Shown piece by piece: positions 42,959 to 52,487 of a stretch of 64,000 nt of DNA. The stretch comes from Bacteroides congonensis. GTDB lineage: Bacteria > Bacteroidota > Bacteroidia > Bacteroidales > Bacteroidaceae. Each line of letters starts with the position of its first letter. Positions within the stretch are counted from its first letter, which is position 1. Under the pieces are notes generated by a model that was given only the letters and a program-made list of their open reading frames with translations, was not told the origin of the DNA and did no database searches. The stretch spans positions 1,244,748 to 1,308,747 of the forward strand of contig NZ_FQXY01000011.1 in the NCBI RefSeq assembly GCF_900130125.1, given 5' to 3'. The position numbers were made by a program, and so were the translations under genes.

Positions 42959-43309
42959 TATTAGACTTATCGCGTTCCAAAGAAAACAATTTAGGTATTT
43001 GCTAAGATGCTTAAAAACTGCAAAGAATAATAGGACATAGAAATCCAGTTAAACTACTTTCATTTATGAGTAGAAACTAAATTGAAAGTTCGTAAATGAT
43101 TTAGGCATCTATAAAAATTGGAAGAACTCTACCTCTATTATAAGAACTTTAGTAAAGAAAGCATTCTATAATGGCTGGAAACTCTGTAAAAAGTACTATT
43201 TTTCTTTATGTAAACATTCTCTATTGATTAAAATCACTATCTTTACGAAATAAAATATCAGTAAAGAGATTGTTTCTTTTTATGTTTAACAACATATAAA
43301 TAGCGAAAT
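42959..43309. other. Non-coding cargo leader
   Basis: About 350 AT-rich bases between the truncated DUF3873 gene and the NACHT gene. I see no gene. TATCTTTA at 43238-43245 is a weak candidate -7 element for the NACHT gene; no matching -33 element is evident. Confidence 0.4.
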
Positions 43310-46189
43310 ATGATAAGTAAAGATAAAATTGAAAAACTGGAAGAAATCACAATTGAAGATTTTAAAGAGTTAATGGGAAACTTGATTAGTTTTTTAGGAT
43401 ATACGGACACTATTGTGGATGCAAATTCAATTACTGCTATCAGAGAAAGTCCTTTGAGTTCTGAAAAATATATGTTTATTTTGTTAGAAGAAAGATTGAG
43501 TGGTATTGTTAATGTAGATGAAATTGAAAAAACAATACTTGATTATCATAACAGAATAAAGCCTGATGTTACGTATTTAGTTTCTCCTAAAAACATTTCA
43601 AATGGATTTGAGCGCAGTTTAACTCAAATAATACCACAAATAAAGCTTAATTTTATAGGCAGAGACAATCTCATAGATTTGATAAATAAGCATTATGATG
43701 ATTTTTGGAAGCATAAAGATTTAGCGTTGTTAGAATACGAAAAATATTTTCACGAAAATATATCAAAAGATAATGAACTAAAGAAACTTAAAATATTTAA
43801 TGATAAATATCAGAAGATTTTAGATATATATATTGAACCTAGAATTACTCATTTTTACGAAGAGAAAGCGACTCAAACGCCCGTAAAAAAAAGAATTTTA
43901 ATAGATGACGTTGTTAAAAACTTGAACCCCATTGTTATATCAGGTGATGCTGGGACAGGAAAATCTACTCTTTTAAAGAAAGTTGGAGAAAAACTAATCA
44001 AACTAAATCAAGAAAATATTGAAAGAAAAAACATACCTGTTTGTATAAGTACGTTAGAGCTTTTAGAAGAAAAATACCAAATAAACCAATTAGTAACTAA
44101 AAAGTTATCTGTATTTTTTGCGAATTTCAATTTAGAAGATTTATCTAAAAGTTATCAAATAACTCTCTTAATTGATAGTATAGATGAGTTTGGAGGTGAA
44201 GAACAAAAAATGATATTGAACGAGTTACAGAATTTATCGCAGAATCATAAAATTAGGTATATAATTACATCTCGAAATTCAGATAAGATGGAATCTCTCG
44301 GAGAGAAAATATTTGATTCTTATACGATTGAACGTTTCAATAATGAACAAGTTAAGAAATTTATATCAAACTTTTTTCTTGGTGAGAATTCTAAAACGGA
44401 ATCACTTCTTGATGCATTACGTGAAAACAGAATTATCGAAAGACTTCCTATTACTCCTTTAACACTATCTCTTATATCTATATTATACGAAGAGAATAAT
44501 TTAGAGATTCCAGCAACAATCGCCGATATTTACGACAATTTTAACTCCTTAATTATAGGGAGATTGACTGTTTCTAGTCGGATTGAATTTGTTGATATTT
44601 CATTTAAGGAAAGAATATTGTCATTATACGCATTGCATCTTCTGGAAAAGGAACAACATATTCCATTAACAAAAGAAGAGTTTTTTATCTTTTTTGAAAA
44701 TTATTTTAAAGAAAAAACATTGCCAATAAAAAAAGGTACATTGAGAGAAGTGCTAGATTATTTAATTGATAATACAGGAGTTCTTATTATTAAAGATAAT
44801 AAATGGGTGCAATTCAGCCATGATTCATATATGGAATATTATGGCGCTTTGGAAATATTTAAACACCGAAGAGATAAGGAAGACTTATTGATTGAAAATT
44901 TTTTCGATTTTAAGCTACAAAATGCAGCAGTATTTTATGCAGGAAAGTCTAAAGATATGCCCGTTTTTCTAGAAAAAATAATTGCCAAATTAAAGAAGGC
45001 TACTGCGTTAAAACATTTCATGTCTGGGGTACTTGGTGCTGGATATTTATTGCAAGCTTTATATCAAACAGATAATACTTTGAGAAAAGATGCTATATTA
45101 CAAGCATTAGACCTTAATGCAAAGTCCACAGATATACTTATCAAACTAGCGGCAGACGATGTTATTCTTTTCAGAAGTTATTCAATACCAATTCTTCAAA
45201 TAATGAATCTATTCTATTTTTACGAAACATTCAATTCTGTAACAATAAAAGAACCATTAAAAATGGCGTTTGATTTTTATTATCAAGATTATAAAGATAC
45301 AGGCAAAGCAATTAATGCGCTAAAAGCAATCACTTTAGCTCTGGTGTTGGATTCAAAACGAATATGTTATCCCCAAGCATTAGAACAAATTTTAGAAAAC
45401 GATAAAATACTGAAAGATCCAGGGCTATATACAATCCTAGATTTTTCGTTTAGCACGTTTAATAATGAGAAATACAACAAATTGAAAAAGGAAATTAGAG
45501 ATAATTATTTCCCTAAGATATCATCCCCTGTTAGAGAATTAGTAAAATTGCCGGCTAGTAGAGTTAGGTTTACTAAATTGGATACCATATCTTTAGATAA
45601 AAAAGTTCAATTAATTGTTGAGGGGAAATCTGACGCTGAAATTATAGAACATGCTTTTTATGTATTGACGGGACAATCCCCCTATTGGAGTATAAAACCA
45701 GCGGGAAATGAATCAGGTGGAGCCATTGAGGTTAGTAAGGTAATTATGAATTGTAAATCTTTAATAGATAAAAATGGAGTTATAATTGGTATTTTTGACC
45801 ATGATGCTAAAGGTTTGCAAGAATTTAGAGGACTTAAACCTTCTGTTTTTGAAAAATATATAAATGATACTGTACGAAAGCATATTAGCTGCGAAGCATA
45901 TGCGCTTTTACTCCCTGTACCCGGCGAGATGGACATATATTTAAAGAAAGACCAATCATTTAATTTCTTTGAAATTGAACATTATTTTGGCAAAACATTT
46001 TTGGTTGAAAATGACATCGTAGAATCTACAGATATCCCCGAAGTATATAAAATAAAAGAATCAAAGAAAAAAGCGCTCTCTAAATTAGTAAGAGGGCTTC
46101 AAAATAAAGAGCACTTTATTTATTTCATAGATTTGTTTAATGCTATAGATAAAATAACAGGGATAGAACCTGAATATACATTGGAATAG
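43310..46189 (+). CDS. NACHT-type ATPase with C-terminal TOPRIM domain (candidate defence protein)
   Basis: A 959-residue protein. Residues 1-130 (DFKELMGNLISFLGYTDTI and following) resemble a restriction-endonuclease-like fold, but clear catalytic residues are not visible. A STAND/NACHT ATPase follows, with SGDAGTGKSTLLKK near 211, LLIDSIDEFG near 288 and YIITSRN near 325. A helical region leads to a TOPRIM-like domain: LIVEGKSDAEII near 768 and GIFDHDAKG near 829, as in OLD-type nucleases. In bacteria NACHT-type proteins act in anti-phage defence: the sensor is the C-terminal or middle part and the effector a nuclease. AT-rich single gene, own terminator, placed in a cargo site. Family membership beyond NACHT plus TOPRIM is not certain. 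Confidence 0.75.
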   Translation: MISKDKIEKLEEITIEDFKELMGNLISFLGYTDTIVDANSITAIRESPLSSEKYMFILLEERLSGIVNVDEIEKTILDYHNRIKPDVTYLVSPKNISNGFERSLTQIIPQIKLNFIGRDNLIDLINKHYDDFWKHKDLALLEYEKYFHENISKDNELKKLKIFNDKYQKILDIYIEPRITHFYEEKATQTPVKKRILIDDVVKNLNPIVISGDAGTGKSTLLKKVGEKLIKLNQENIERKNIPVCISTLELLEEKYQINQLVTKKLSVFFANFNLEDLSKSYQITLLIDSIDEFGGEEQKMILNELQNLSQNHKIRYIITSRNSDKMESLGEKIFDSYTIERFNNEQVKKFISNFFLGENSKTESLLDALRENRIIERLPITPLTLSLISILYEENNLEIPATIADIYDNFNSLIIGRLTVSSRIEFVDISFKERILSLYALHLLEKEQHIPLTKEEFFIFFENYFKEKTLPIKKGTLREVLDYLIDNTGVLIIKDNKWVQFSHDSYMEYYGALEIFKHRRDKEDLLIENFFDFKLQNAAVFYAGKSKDMPVFLEKIIAKLKKATALKHFMSGVLGAGYLLQALYQTDNTLRKDAILQALDLNAKSTDILIKLAADDVILFRSYSIPILQIMNLFYFYETFNSVTIKEPLKMAFDFYYQDYKDTGKAINALKAITLALVLDSKRICYPQALEQILENDKILKDPGLYTILDFSFSTFNNEKYNKLKKEIRDNYFPKISSPVRELVKLPASRVRFTKLDTISLDKKVQLIVEGKSDAEIIEHAFYVLTGQSPYWSIKPAGNESGGAIEVSKVIMNCKSLIDKNGVIIGIFDHDAKGLQEFRGLKPSVFEKYINDTVRKHISCEAYALLLPVPGEMDIYLKKDQSFNFFEIEHYFGKTFLVENDIVESTDIPEVYKIKESKKKALSKLVRGLQNKEHFIYFIDLFNAIDKITGIEPEYTLE

Positions 46190-46205
46190 CAATTAGAGTA
46201 TATAA

Positions 46206-46256
46206 AGAGCTATTTCTACTATTAATTAATAGAATAGTAGAAATAGCTCTTTTTAT
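46206..46256 (+). terminator. Terminator after the NACHT gene
   Basis: A perfect 18-bp stem, AGAGCTATTTCTACTATT with its complement, is followed by TTTTTATTTT. Confidence 0.85.
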
Positions 46257-46328
46257 TTTGATGTTTATTTTAGTCTGAAATAATTTTAATAACACCAAAC
46301 ATGCTATTTTCTCTTACTACTATCATTA

Positions 46329-46748
46329 TTAAATAAATGAAAACGTAAGTTGTTGCACCTGTCCGAAGCTATCCTGAAAATACACATCTACCGTCTGCTG
46401 GTCGGTCGATGCAGAGGTATAGTAAAGCCGGAATGTTTCACCCGGAAGCGGGTACAGGTCATTCGGCAGTAAAACCGTTCCATCGGACATTTTCAGCGTT
46501 CCCGCCCCGTCCGGCTGAAAATAGCGGATGAAATACTTTGTTTCCTCAAACCGCCCATCCCGGTGAAGCTGGCAGCGTATTTCCGCCGTTTCACCTACCT
46601 TTAATTTCTTCGGTACAGGCATCGTTTCGACAGTGAACGGGTAAGACTGCTGTATATCCACATTGTCATTACAGGCACTCACTAACAACAGGGCAGCCAC
46701 CATGTAGCACCCTATCAGCATCTTATAAATTACATTTCTCATATACAT
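46329..46748 (-). CDS. traQ: Conjugal transfer protein TraQ (DUF3872), element 2
   Basis: A 139-residue lipoprotein-type protein closely similar to that at 6426 (signal ending LLVSAC, then VGETAEIRCQL and YTSASTDQQTVDVYF). The C-terminus is shorter: after FSF a four-base difference brings an early stop, so the last ten residues of the first copy are missing. It is the last gene of the transfer operon and is separated from traO by an IS66 element, which probably cuts off its usual transcription. Confidence 0.85.
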   Translation of the reverse strand: MYMRNVIYKMLIGCYMVAALLLVSACNDNVDIQQSYPFTVETMPVPKKLKVGETAEIRCQLHRDGRFEETKYFIRYFQPDGAGTLKMSDGTVLLPNDLYPLPGETFRLYYTSASTDQQTVDVYFQDSFGQVQQLTFSFI

Positions 46749-46843
46749 TGTATATAATAGGTTAGTTTATCGTAAGCATTCGGTAAACCACGTATTTTTT
46801 CCTCAAACTTCCGTCATTAACTTTACGTCCAAAAAGCAAAGTT

Positions 46844-47221
46844 ATGATGACACGAGAAGAAGTAGTAGAGATAATGAACTACTGCAAAGAGCACAAAGTG
46901 ACTTATAAGTCAAGATTAGAGGAACTCAACATCCCTGTATGGCGGTTTTATGACAGCAAATCCCGTTATGCCGGCGAGCAATCATCGGGTAAAACGGCTC
47001 AAGGTGAGTTTATCGAGCTCCCGCACAGTGGATCTTTTGTTCCGGTTCCTTCATTTGCCGGTACAACCGGACGGAAACAGAAAAGTACACCGGCTACGCC
47101 AAGCGGATTGAAAGAGATAGAAATACGTACACCGGGTGGTAGTGCCATACGCATTTGCGGTGAGCTAAATGAAAAGGAACTGTTTTCAATCATCCAGTCC
47201 TGCAACCATGTTCAGCCTTAA
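46844..47221 (+). CDS. tnpA: IS66 accessory protein TnpA
   Basis: A 125-residue protein beginning MMTREEVVEIMNYCKEHKVTYKSRLEELNI, a helix-turn-helix type start, with IEIRTPGGSAIRICGELNEKEL near the C-terminus, typical of IS66 first genes. It overlaps tnpB by 14 bases. It is needed for transposition; its molecular role is not known. Confidence 0.88.
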   Translation: MMTREEVVEIMNYCKEHKVTYKSRLEELNIPVWRFYDSKSRYAGEQSSGKTAQGEFIELPHSGSFVPVPSFAGTTGRKQKSTPATPSGLKEIEIRTPGGSAIRICGELNEKELFSIIQSCNHVQP

Positions 47222-47576
47222 TGACAGTATGCGCTATCTGTTGTATAACCGCCCGACTGATATGCGCAAAAGCTTCCATACCCTCAGCGGTATCATCACA
47301 GACGCCATGGGTCAGGACCCCTGCAACGGCAACGTGTATATCTTCATAAACCGTACCCGTGACCGTATAAAACTCCTGCATTGGGAGCCAGGCGGCATGG
47401 TGCTGTATTCCAAACTTCTGGAAGCCGGCACTTTAGGTAAGCCTGATTCTGCCAGCGATAATGAGGTCTGTGCAAATATAGAATGGCGAGAACTTGTCAT
47501 GACTGTGGAGGGTATCATGGAAGCCCGCGATTCGCGACGCACGAGACTTGAAAACCTGCAAAAGCTTCGAAAATAG
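47208..47576 (+). CDS. tnpB: IS66 accessory protein TnpB
   Basis: A 122-residue protein beginning MFSLNDSMRYLLYNRPTDMRKSFHTLSGII, with GNVYIFINRTRDRIKLLHWEPGG, which are the signature blocks of the IS66 Orf2/TnpB family. ATG at 47208 gives the family start; a longer frame from 47169 overlaps tnpA more and is unlikely. Confidence 0.92.
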   Translation: MFSLNDSMRYLLYNRPTDMRKSFHTLSGIITDAMGQDPCNGNVYIFINRTRDRIKLLHWEPGGMVLYSKLLEAGTLGKPDSASDNEVCANIEWRELVMTVEGIMEARDSRRTRLENLQKLRK

Positions 47577-47647
47577 TACCGGCTTTTTACTCCGTTCGCT
47601 TTTGTATGCCATGGGATTTTAGTATATTTACATTGTGAAACAATGAG

Positions 47648-49219
47648 ATGCAGATGCTTACAGAAGAACAGGAAAAAGCCTTATTGGAAGAAATTGAGAA
47701 GCTCCGTCAGGATAAAGCGGCGCTTATCAGCAGGGTTTCCTCGCTGGAACAATCCCTGTACTGGCTCCGGAAAAAAGTCTTTGGCCGGATGAGCGAGAAG
47801 AGTCTTCCGCTTGATCCCAACCAGCTGTTTCTGTTCTCAAAGGAAGCAATGTCCTCCATGGAAATATCCCGGCTTGAGGAGGAAGTCCGCAAGAGTGAAG
47901 AAGAAATCACCAGAACTATAAAAGTAAAGGAAAAACCGGTCCGCAAGTCTCTGGACACTTCCTCACTGCCTGTAGAGATTATTGATCTTTACCCCGAAGG
48001 GACAACAGACGAGGAAGGCAGGCTTAAGGATGATTTCATTGAAATCGGAAAGGAAGAGAGTTCACGCCTGGAACGTGTTCCGGCAAAAGTATATATTCTG
48101 AAGACCGTCCGTCACAAAGTGATAAGTAAATCCGATATGGAGAAATACCCCGAGGAAAGGCAGATTCTGATTCACCCGCTACCTCTTGTTCCGGTCAGCA
48201 AATGTATGGCAGACTCCTCGGTTCTGACAGACATTATCATCGGCAAGTTCATGTATCATCTCCCGTTCTACCGTTTGATACAGCAGTATCGCGAATCAGG
48301 AATTAGCATAAGCGAATCTACCATGTGCGGATGGTATGAAATGGCGGTGGAGAAACTCAAGCTGCTGTACAACCTGCTCAAACAGAAGATACTCTCCAGT
48401 GATTATATACAAGTGGACGAGAGTGTCATTCCTGTGATGGACAATGAGAAACATAAAGCGAAAAAGGGGTATGAGTGGTGCGTGCGCGACGGCATCACGG
48501 GAGACGTCATGTTCCATTATGACCGTGGCAGCCGTTCGGGTATGGTAGCCCGTGAACTGCTGGGATGCTACCATGGCATTGTGCAATGCGATGGCTATGC
48601 AGCTTACGAACAGTTTGAGCAGATGAAAGGAATCACTCTGGTCGGCTGTTGGGCACATGTCAGAAGGAAGTACGTGGATGCCCTGGAAGAAAACAGGACG
48701 CTGGCCACACAGGCGATTCATTACATCGGTAGGCTGTACAAGGTAGAGTCTGATGCCGGTGAAGCCGGACTCACAGCTGAAGAGCGTAAGGAAAAACGTA
48801 TTCGTGAGGCCTATCCGCTGATACTTGAATTTGAAAAGTGGCTGCAGGATGCTTATCTTAGAGTGCTTCCTAAAAGCCGCATGGGTAAAGCTATCGAATA
48901 TACGTACGCGCTTCTTCCCAGGCTTTCCAGATACGTAAACGATGGAAGAATAGAAATTGATGACAACCGCATAGAAAATGTCATAAGACCTTTGGCTTTG
49001 GGAAGAAAGAACTATCTGTTCTGCGGCAACGACGCATCCGCATACAGGGCTGCCATCGTGTACTCTCTGATAGCCACCTGCAAGTCTGCAGAAGTAGACC
49101 CTAGAATCTGGATGGAAGATGTCCTGAGTAAAATCCCATATTATGAAAGGGATAAAAAGGATATGACAGAACTTCTACCACGTAATTGGGCAAAATCCAA
49201 TCAAACTTGTTCCGAATAG
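47648..49219 (+). CDS. tnpC: IS66 transposase TnpC
   Basis: A 523-residue DDE transposase. It opens with a coiled segment, then ALISRVSSLEQSLYWLRKKVFGRMSEK, a zinc-finger-like middle and the catalytic core with YIQVDESVIPVMD, VQCDGYAAYEQF, GCWAHVRRKYVDALE and DDNRIENVIRPLALGRKNYLF. All usual blocks are present, so it is probably active. It begins 71 bases after tnpB. Confidence 0.95.
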   Translation: MQMLTEEQEKALLEEIEKLRQDKAALISRVSSLEQSLYWLRKKVFGRMSEKSLPLDPNQLFLFSKEAMSSMEISRLEEEVRKSEEEITRTIKVKEKPVRKSLDTSSLPVEIIDLYPEGTTDEEGRLKDDFIEIGKEESSRLERVPAKVYILKTVRHKVISKSDMEKYPEERQILIHPLPLVPVSKCMADSSVLTDIIIGKFMYHLPFYRLIQQYRESGISISESTMCGWYEMAVEKLKLLYNLLKQKILSSDYIQVDESVIPVMDNEKHKAKKGYEWCVRDGITGDVMFHYDRGSRSGMVARELLGCYHGIVQCDGYAAYEQFEQMKGITLVGCWAHVRRKYVDALEENRTLATQAIHYIGRLYKVESDAGEAGLTAEERKEKRIREAYPLILEFEKWLQDAYLRVLPKSRMGKAIEYTYALLPRLSRYVNDGRIEIDDNRIENVIRPLALGRKNYLFCGNDASAYRAAIVYSLIATCKSAEVDPRIWMEDVLSKIPYYERDKKDMTELLPRNWAKSNQTCSE

Positions 49220-49310
49220 ATACTATTAGTTCCGAATTAACTACGAATAGCACCGATTCGGAACTAATTCACAATATTTGCAACGTGGTTTACCGAATGC
49301 TTACAGTTTA

Positions 49311-49895
49311 TCACATGATTATCTTTAGTCCGACCCCGAACTGTGTATGGAACTTGCCAACGGAAGAACCGAACAGGCATCTTTCCCGTGCGTTAATCAG
49401 GAATACCACCCGGTCAGTAATATAACTCTCCAGTTCCAGCGTCAGCGCACCGCCATAGACAAAACCGTCCTTATCGGTCAGGGTCGAACCATCAGGTAGC
49501 AGCTTGTCACCCCAATTACTTGTTTCGTACCCGGCAAGGGCAGACAAACCCAGCGAAAGGAAAAAGGTTTTCTTCCGGTCTGAAAGAAAGTTCAGGTAGT
49601 AACCACTCTCACCTGTAAACTGGCTTACGGGTATCTGTAAATCCTTATAGGGGTAATGCTTTTCGAGGTATTCCCCGCCGATAATCCACCTGTTCCCGTT
49701 TTTGGTATAGGTACTCATGGCAGCCCCGAAGTAATAAGCGAAATCGCTTTTACTGTTCCAGTGAACGCCGTCCGCCATGCCGCCCGTAACCTGCAAGCCT
49801 TTCATTCCCGGCAGACATCTTTGTGCGTGTGCCCGGTTGAAAGTCAGGCACAGCACAAAAAGGGATATAATACAGCATATCCTTTTCATGTTCAT
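49311..49895 (-). CDS. traO: Conjugal transfer protein TraO, element 2
   Basis: A 194-residue relative of the protein at 6886 with signal peptide (ending RAHA) and RCLPGMKGLQVTGGMADG. Coding sequence is complete to GVGLKIIM and its TGA stop, part of which comes from the IS66 target duplication. It is translated with traN through a four-base overlap. Confidence 0.87.
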   Translation of the reverse strand: MNMKRICCIISLFVLCLTFNRAHAQRCLPGMKGLQVTGGMADGVHWNSKSDFAYYFGAAMSTYTKNGNRWIIGGEYLEKHYPYKDLQIPVSQFTGESGYYLNFLSDRKKTFFLSLGLSALAGYETSNWGDKLLPDGSTLTDKDGFVYGGALTLELESYITDRVVFLINARERCLFGSSVGKFHTQFGVGLKIIM

Positions 49896-50800
49896 TTGAT
49901 TTTAAGTTCGTTAATCACTTTGGCTGCCACGACATCCGAGTTCTCCACCCGGATAGTTTGGTGTCTGCCCCCGTTTTTTTCCATCAGTTCAATAACCAAG
50001 ACCTTATCATCCGGTATAGTGAATTGTGGAACGGTGTACACGGTGCGGACGGTACTTTTGCCATCGATAACCAGTATCTCGTTATAGCTCCGCACCGGGT
50101 CAATGACGGTTTCCTGAATAGCCGTTCTTTTGGCTACTTTCTTATCCACAATCTTGAATCGGATAAAATCGGTATCAAACGGCACGTTTGAACTGTTCCT
50201 TACCTGTGTGTGGAAGTAAAAAAGCCCGTTATGCGAATAAATGCCCTTTACCAAGAACTGCACCCCGAACCGCTTGCATCCCAAATGCTTTATTTCCCGG
50301 TCATTGTTCTTGTAGATGGACTGCATAATCAGCTTTACCAAGAGCGGGCTTTCGTTACCCAATTCACGAAAATAGATGTTCATCCGGGTATGGCTAAAAT
50401 CCGTTGTGTCCTCATTCTCCAAGAAATCTTTCATTTCGATGTTCAGCATTTCCGGTTCATGTGCATACTTTGCATTAAAGGAATAAAAGCTGCCATCCTC
50501 ACAGATAACGGAAAAATTGGTTTCACCGGGAAAGCCCTCTGTCGTAGCCTTAACCCTGACAACATTTTCCGCCCCGTCCGCTTTTCCGGCAATAATATAG
50601 TTACTGCCTAAGTCCACATACTTAACGGCAGACGGGAAAATAATATGTACTGTTTTGGCAAACGTCACCTGTACGCCGTAAGGTGTCACCATTTGGCGGT
50701 AAGGGAGCTTTTTAGTAATGCCCTGATACAAATCGTTACTTTGTGCTTTCACGGAAACCATGCCCATGATAAGAGCGAATAAAATCATTAACTTTTTCAT
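49892..50800 (-). CDS. traN: Conjugative transposon protein TraN (VirB9-like), element 2
   Basis: A 302-residue protein similar throughout to that at 7471, with signal peptide (MKKLMILFALIMGMVSVKA) and the blocks YGVQVTFAKTVHIIFP, ATTEGFPGETNFSVIC and GGRHQTIRVENS. It overlaps traO by four bases. Confidence 0.9.
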   Translation of the reverse strand: MKKLMILFALIMGMVSVKAQSNDLYQGITKKLPYRQMVTPYGVQVTFAKTVHIIFPSAVKYVDLGSNYIIAGKADGAENVVRVKATTEGFPGETNFSVICEDGSFYSFNAKYAHEPEMLNIEMKDFLENEDTTDFSHTRMNIYFRELGNESPLLVKLIMQSIYKNNDREIKHLGCKRFGVQFLVKGIYSHNGLFYFHTQVRNSSNVPFDTDFIRFKIVDKKVAKRTAIQETVIDPVRSYNEILVIDGKSTVRTVYTVPQFTIPDDKVLVIELMEKNGGRHQTIRVENSDVVAAKVINELKIK

Positions 50801-50839
50801 TTGGATTGAAATTTTTATGGTTGATAATTGATAAATAGA

Positions 50840-52204
50840 TTATTGCTGTTTGGCGTAAAGCATCACCTGATAGTTCGCTTTCAGGTGTACCTTTACCGTT
50901 CTGAACTTCTTGGCAAGGTATTGCGAACCGCCTTGCATCAAGCCCCTTGTAATATCCATTGCGACCTGCTGCCCGGCACTTTGCGCAAAGGAAATGCTCG
51001 TACCCAGCCCGGCGCCGATATTCGCCATCGCTTCCTTTGCCGCTTCCTGTTCCAGTGACGAGGGAACGGAAAGCCCCTTTTGCCCGTCACTGTCGTAAAC
51101 GGCAAGTTCCACAGGAATGATGTTACCCGCATATTCGAGCGAGGACACCAGTATGTCGAGCCGTTCCCCCTGCACTTTGGCACTTCCCGATACAAGGCTG
51201 TTTTTCGGGACAATCACGTTCCCCGCTTGCAACGGTTCTAACAGCCGCAGTTTGACGGTCTGCCCGTCCATAAGTGTTTGGTCGTTATGAATACATGCCC
51301 GGATAGTGTTCTTTCCCATCGAATAACCACTGCCGACTGCCGTATTAAACCCATAATTGCGTGGTTTGCTGTATTCGGCGATAAATTCGGCATTGCTCAT
51401 GGGCTGCTGCAATCCTGAAACCGTCCTGTCCGATATAGCTTTTACGGGTGTGGCACTTCCTTTTTCCTGAATAGCTGCTGTGGGTGTTACTTGTGCTACC
51501 TGTCCCGGCTGCCCGCCGTTCATGTATTTTGCCGCCAGTTCATAGGACTTTTCCATAAGAGCCACCTGCTCGTCCATGCTGCCCGCCCCGTTTTTTTTCG
51601 CATCGAGTCGGGCAGTGAGTTCTTCCACCTGACGTTTCAGTTCCTCTTTTTCCTTGTCCTCTTTCGGCGTTTCGTAGAAACTGCCTAACTGACGGTTCAT
51701 GTCCCGGTAAGCTGCCGCCGATGATTGGATGGAGGAACGGCTATTGTTCGGCGTACCCGCCCCGAAATCTATTACATTGGTTTTCGGCTTTTCCGCCGGA
51801 GCATCATCTATCAGGGTTAAATCTTCCCCGTTCCCGTTTTCCTCTCCCAGCGAAAAGGCAAAATCCTGTAAGGAGCGCATCTTGTCCGCCTGCTTGTTCT
51901 CCATCTGCTCCTGTTCGTAGGCTGTCTTTTTATCGCTGATTATCCCGTCCCCTTTGGGTTGCGGAATATCAGCATTAAATCCGCCCACGTTTTCCACTTT
52001 TGCTTCATCCTTATCGGACGGTGCAAAAATCAGGTACATAGACCCCAAGAAAACCAGTCCCATAATCGGATAAACCAGCATCTTCTTTCGCTGCTGTATC
52101 TGCTGCGGGGTAAGTTCCTTTTTTTCTTTTTCCTGTTTTTCAGGTTCTTTCTTCCTGTCCGTTTCCGGTGCGGGAACTTCATTCTTCACTTCTTTTTCTT
52201 CCAT
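50840..52204 (-). CDS. traM: Conjugative transposon protein TraM (VirB10-like), element 2
   Basis: A 454-residue protein with the same layout as that at 8507: charged start, membrane segment near 43-60 (MLVYPIMGLVFLGSMYLIF), glutamine-rich linker, and a C-terminal domain with RNYGFNTAVGSGYSMGKNTI and VKLRLLEPLQAGNVI. It has an extra stretch around residues 100-150 compared with element 1. Overlaps traL. Confidence 0.9.
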   Translation of the reverse strand: MEEKEVKNEVPAPETDRKKEPEKQEKEKKELTPQQIQQRKKMLVYPIMGLVFLGSMYLIFAPSDKDEAKVENVGGFNADIPQPKGDGIISDKKTAYEQEQMENKQADKMRSLQDFAFSLGEENGNGEDLTLIDDAPAEKPKTNVIDFGAGTPNNSRSSIQSSAAAYRDMNRQLGSFYETPKEDKEKEELKRQVEELTARLDAKKNGAGSMDEQVALMEKSYELAAKYMNGGQPGQVAQVTPTAAIQEKGSATPVKAISDRTVSGLQQPMSNAEFIAEYSKPRNYGFNTAVGSGYSMGKNTIRACIHNDQTLMDGQTVKLRLLEPLQAGNVIVPKNSLVSGSAKVQGERLDILVSSLEYAGNIIPVELAVYDSDGQKGLSVPSSLEQEAAKEAMANIGAGLGTSISFAQSAGQQVAMDITRGLMQGGSQYLAKKFRTVKVHLKANYQVMLYAKQQ

Positions 52205-52484
52205 TGTCTGACTGATTAAAAATGTTCGTACTGTCTTTACCTTGTAGCTGCAACTGCCTGATGTGTTCTATCCGCAGGATTTCGCCATCCTCTTTTCCTA
52301 TCCGGTAAATGGATGATACCGTAAAGTAGATGGATAGCCCGCCGAAGAACAGGAGCATAAGCAGGATTACCGCCAGCCTTATTTCCGGTGTCATGCGTCC
52401 GCACAGGTGGCGGAGTTTTTCATCCGCCCAGTCCCGTACATGGGTAATCGCCTGATTCACCGGAGAGAGAATTTTCCGTATCAT
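52179..52484 (-). CDS. traL: Conjugal transfer protein TraL (DUF3989), element 2
   Basis: A 101-residue protein with one membrane segment (EIRLAVILLMLLFFGGLSIY) and the same short C-terminal tail as the protein at 9801. It starts 3 bases after traK and overlaps traM by 26 bases. Confidence 0.85.
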   Translation of the reverse strand: MIRKILSPVNQAITHVRDWADEKLRHLCGRMTPEIRLAVILLMLLFFGGLSIYFTVSSIYRIGKEDGEILRIEHIRQLQLQGKDSTNIFNQSDNGRKRSEE

Positions 52485-52487
52485 GGC

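Larger units (their letters stand above)
46772..49304 (+). mobile_element. IS66-family insertion sequence with perfect ends and target duplication
   Basis: The element is 2533 bases long. Its 22-bp ends (46772-46793 and 49283-49304, beginning GTAAGCATTCGGTAAACC) are perfect inverted repeats. The 8-bp target AGTTTATC is duplicated at 46764-46771 and 49305-49312. It carries the three usual genes tnpA, tnpB and tnpC in order. Perfect ends and duplication indicate a recent insertion. It lies exactly at the end of traO: the right copy of the target contains part of the traO stop codon, so traO is kept. Confidence 0.97.
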
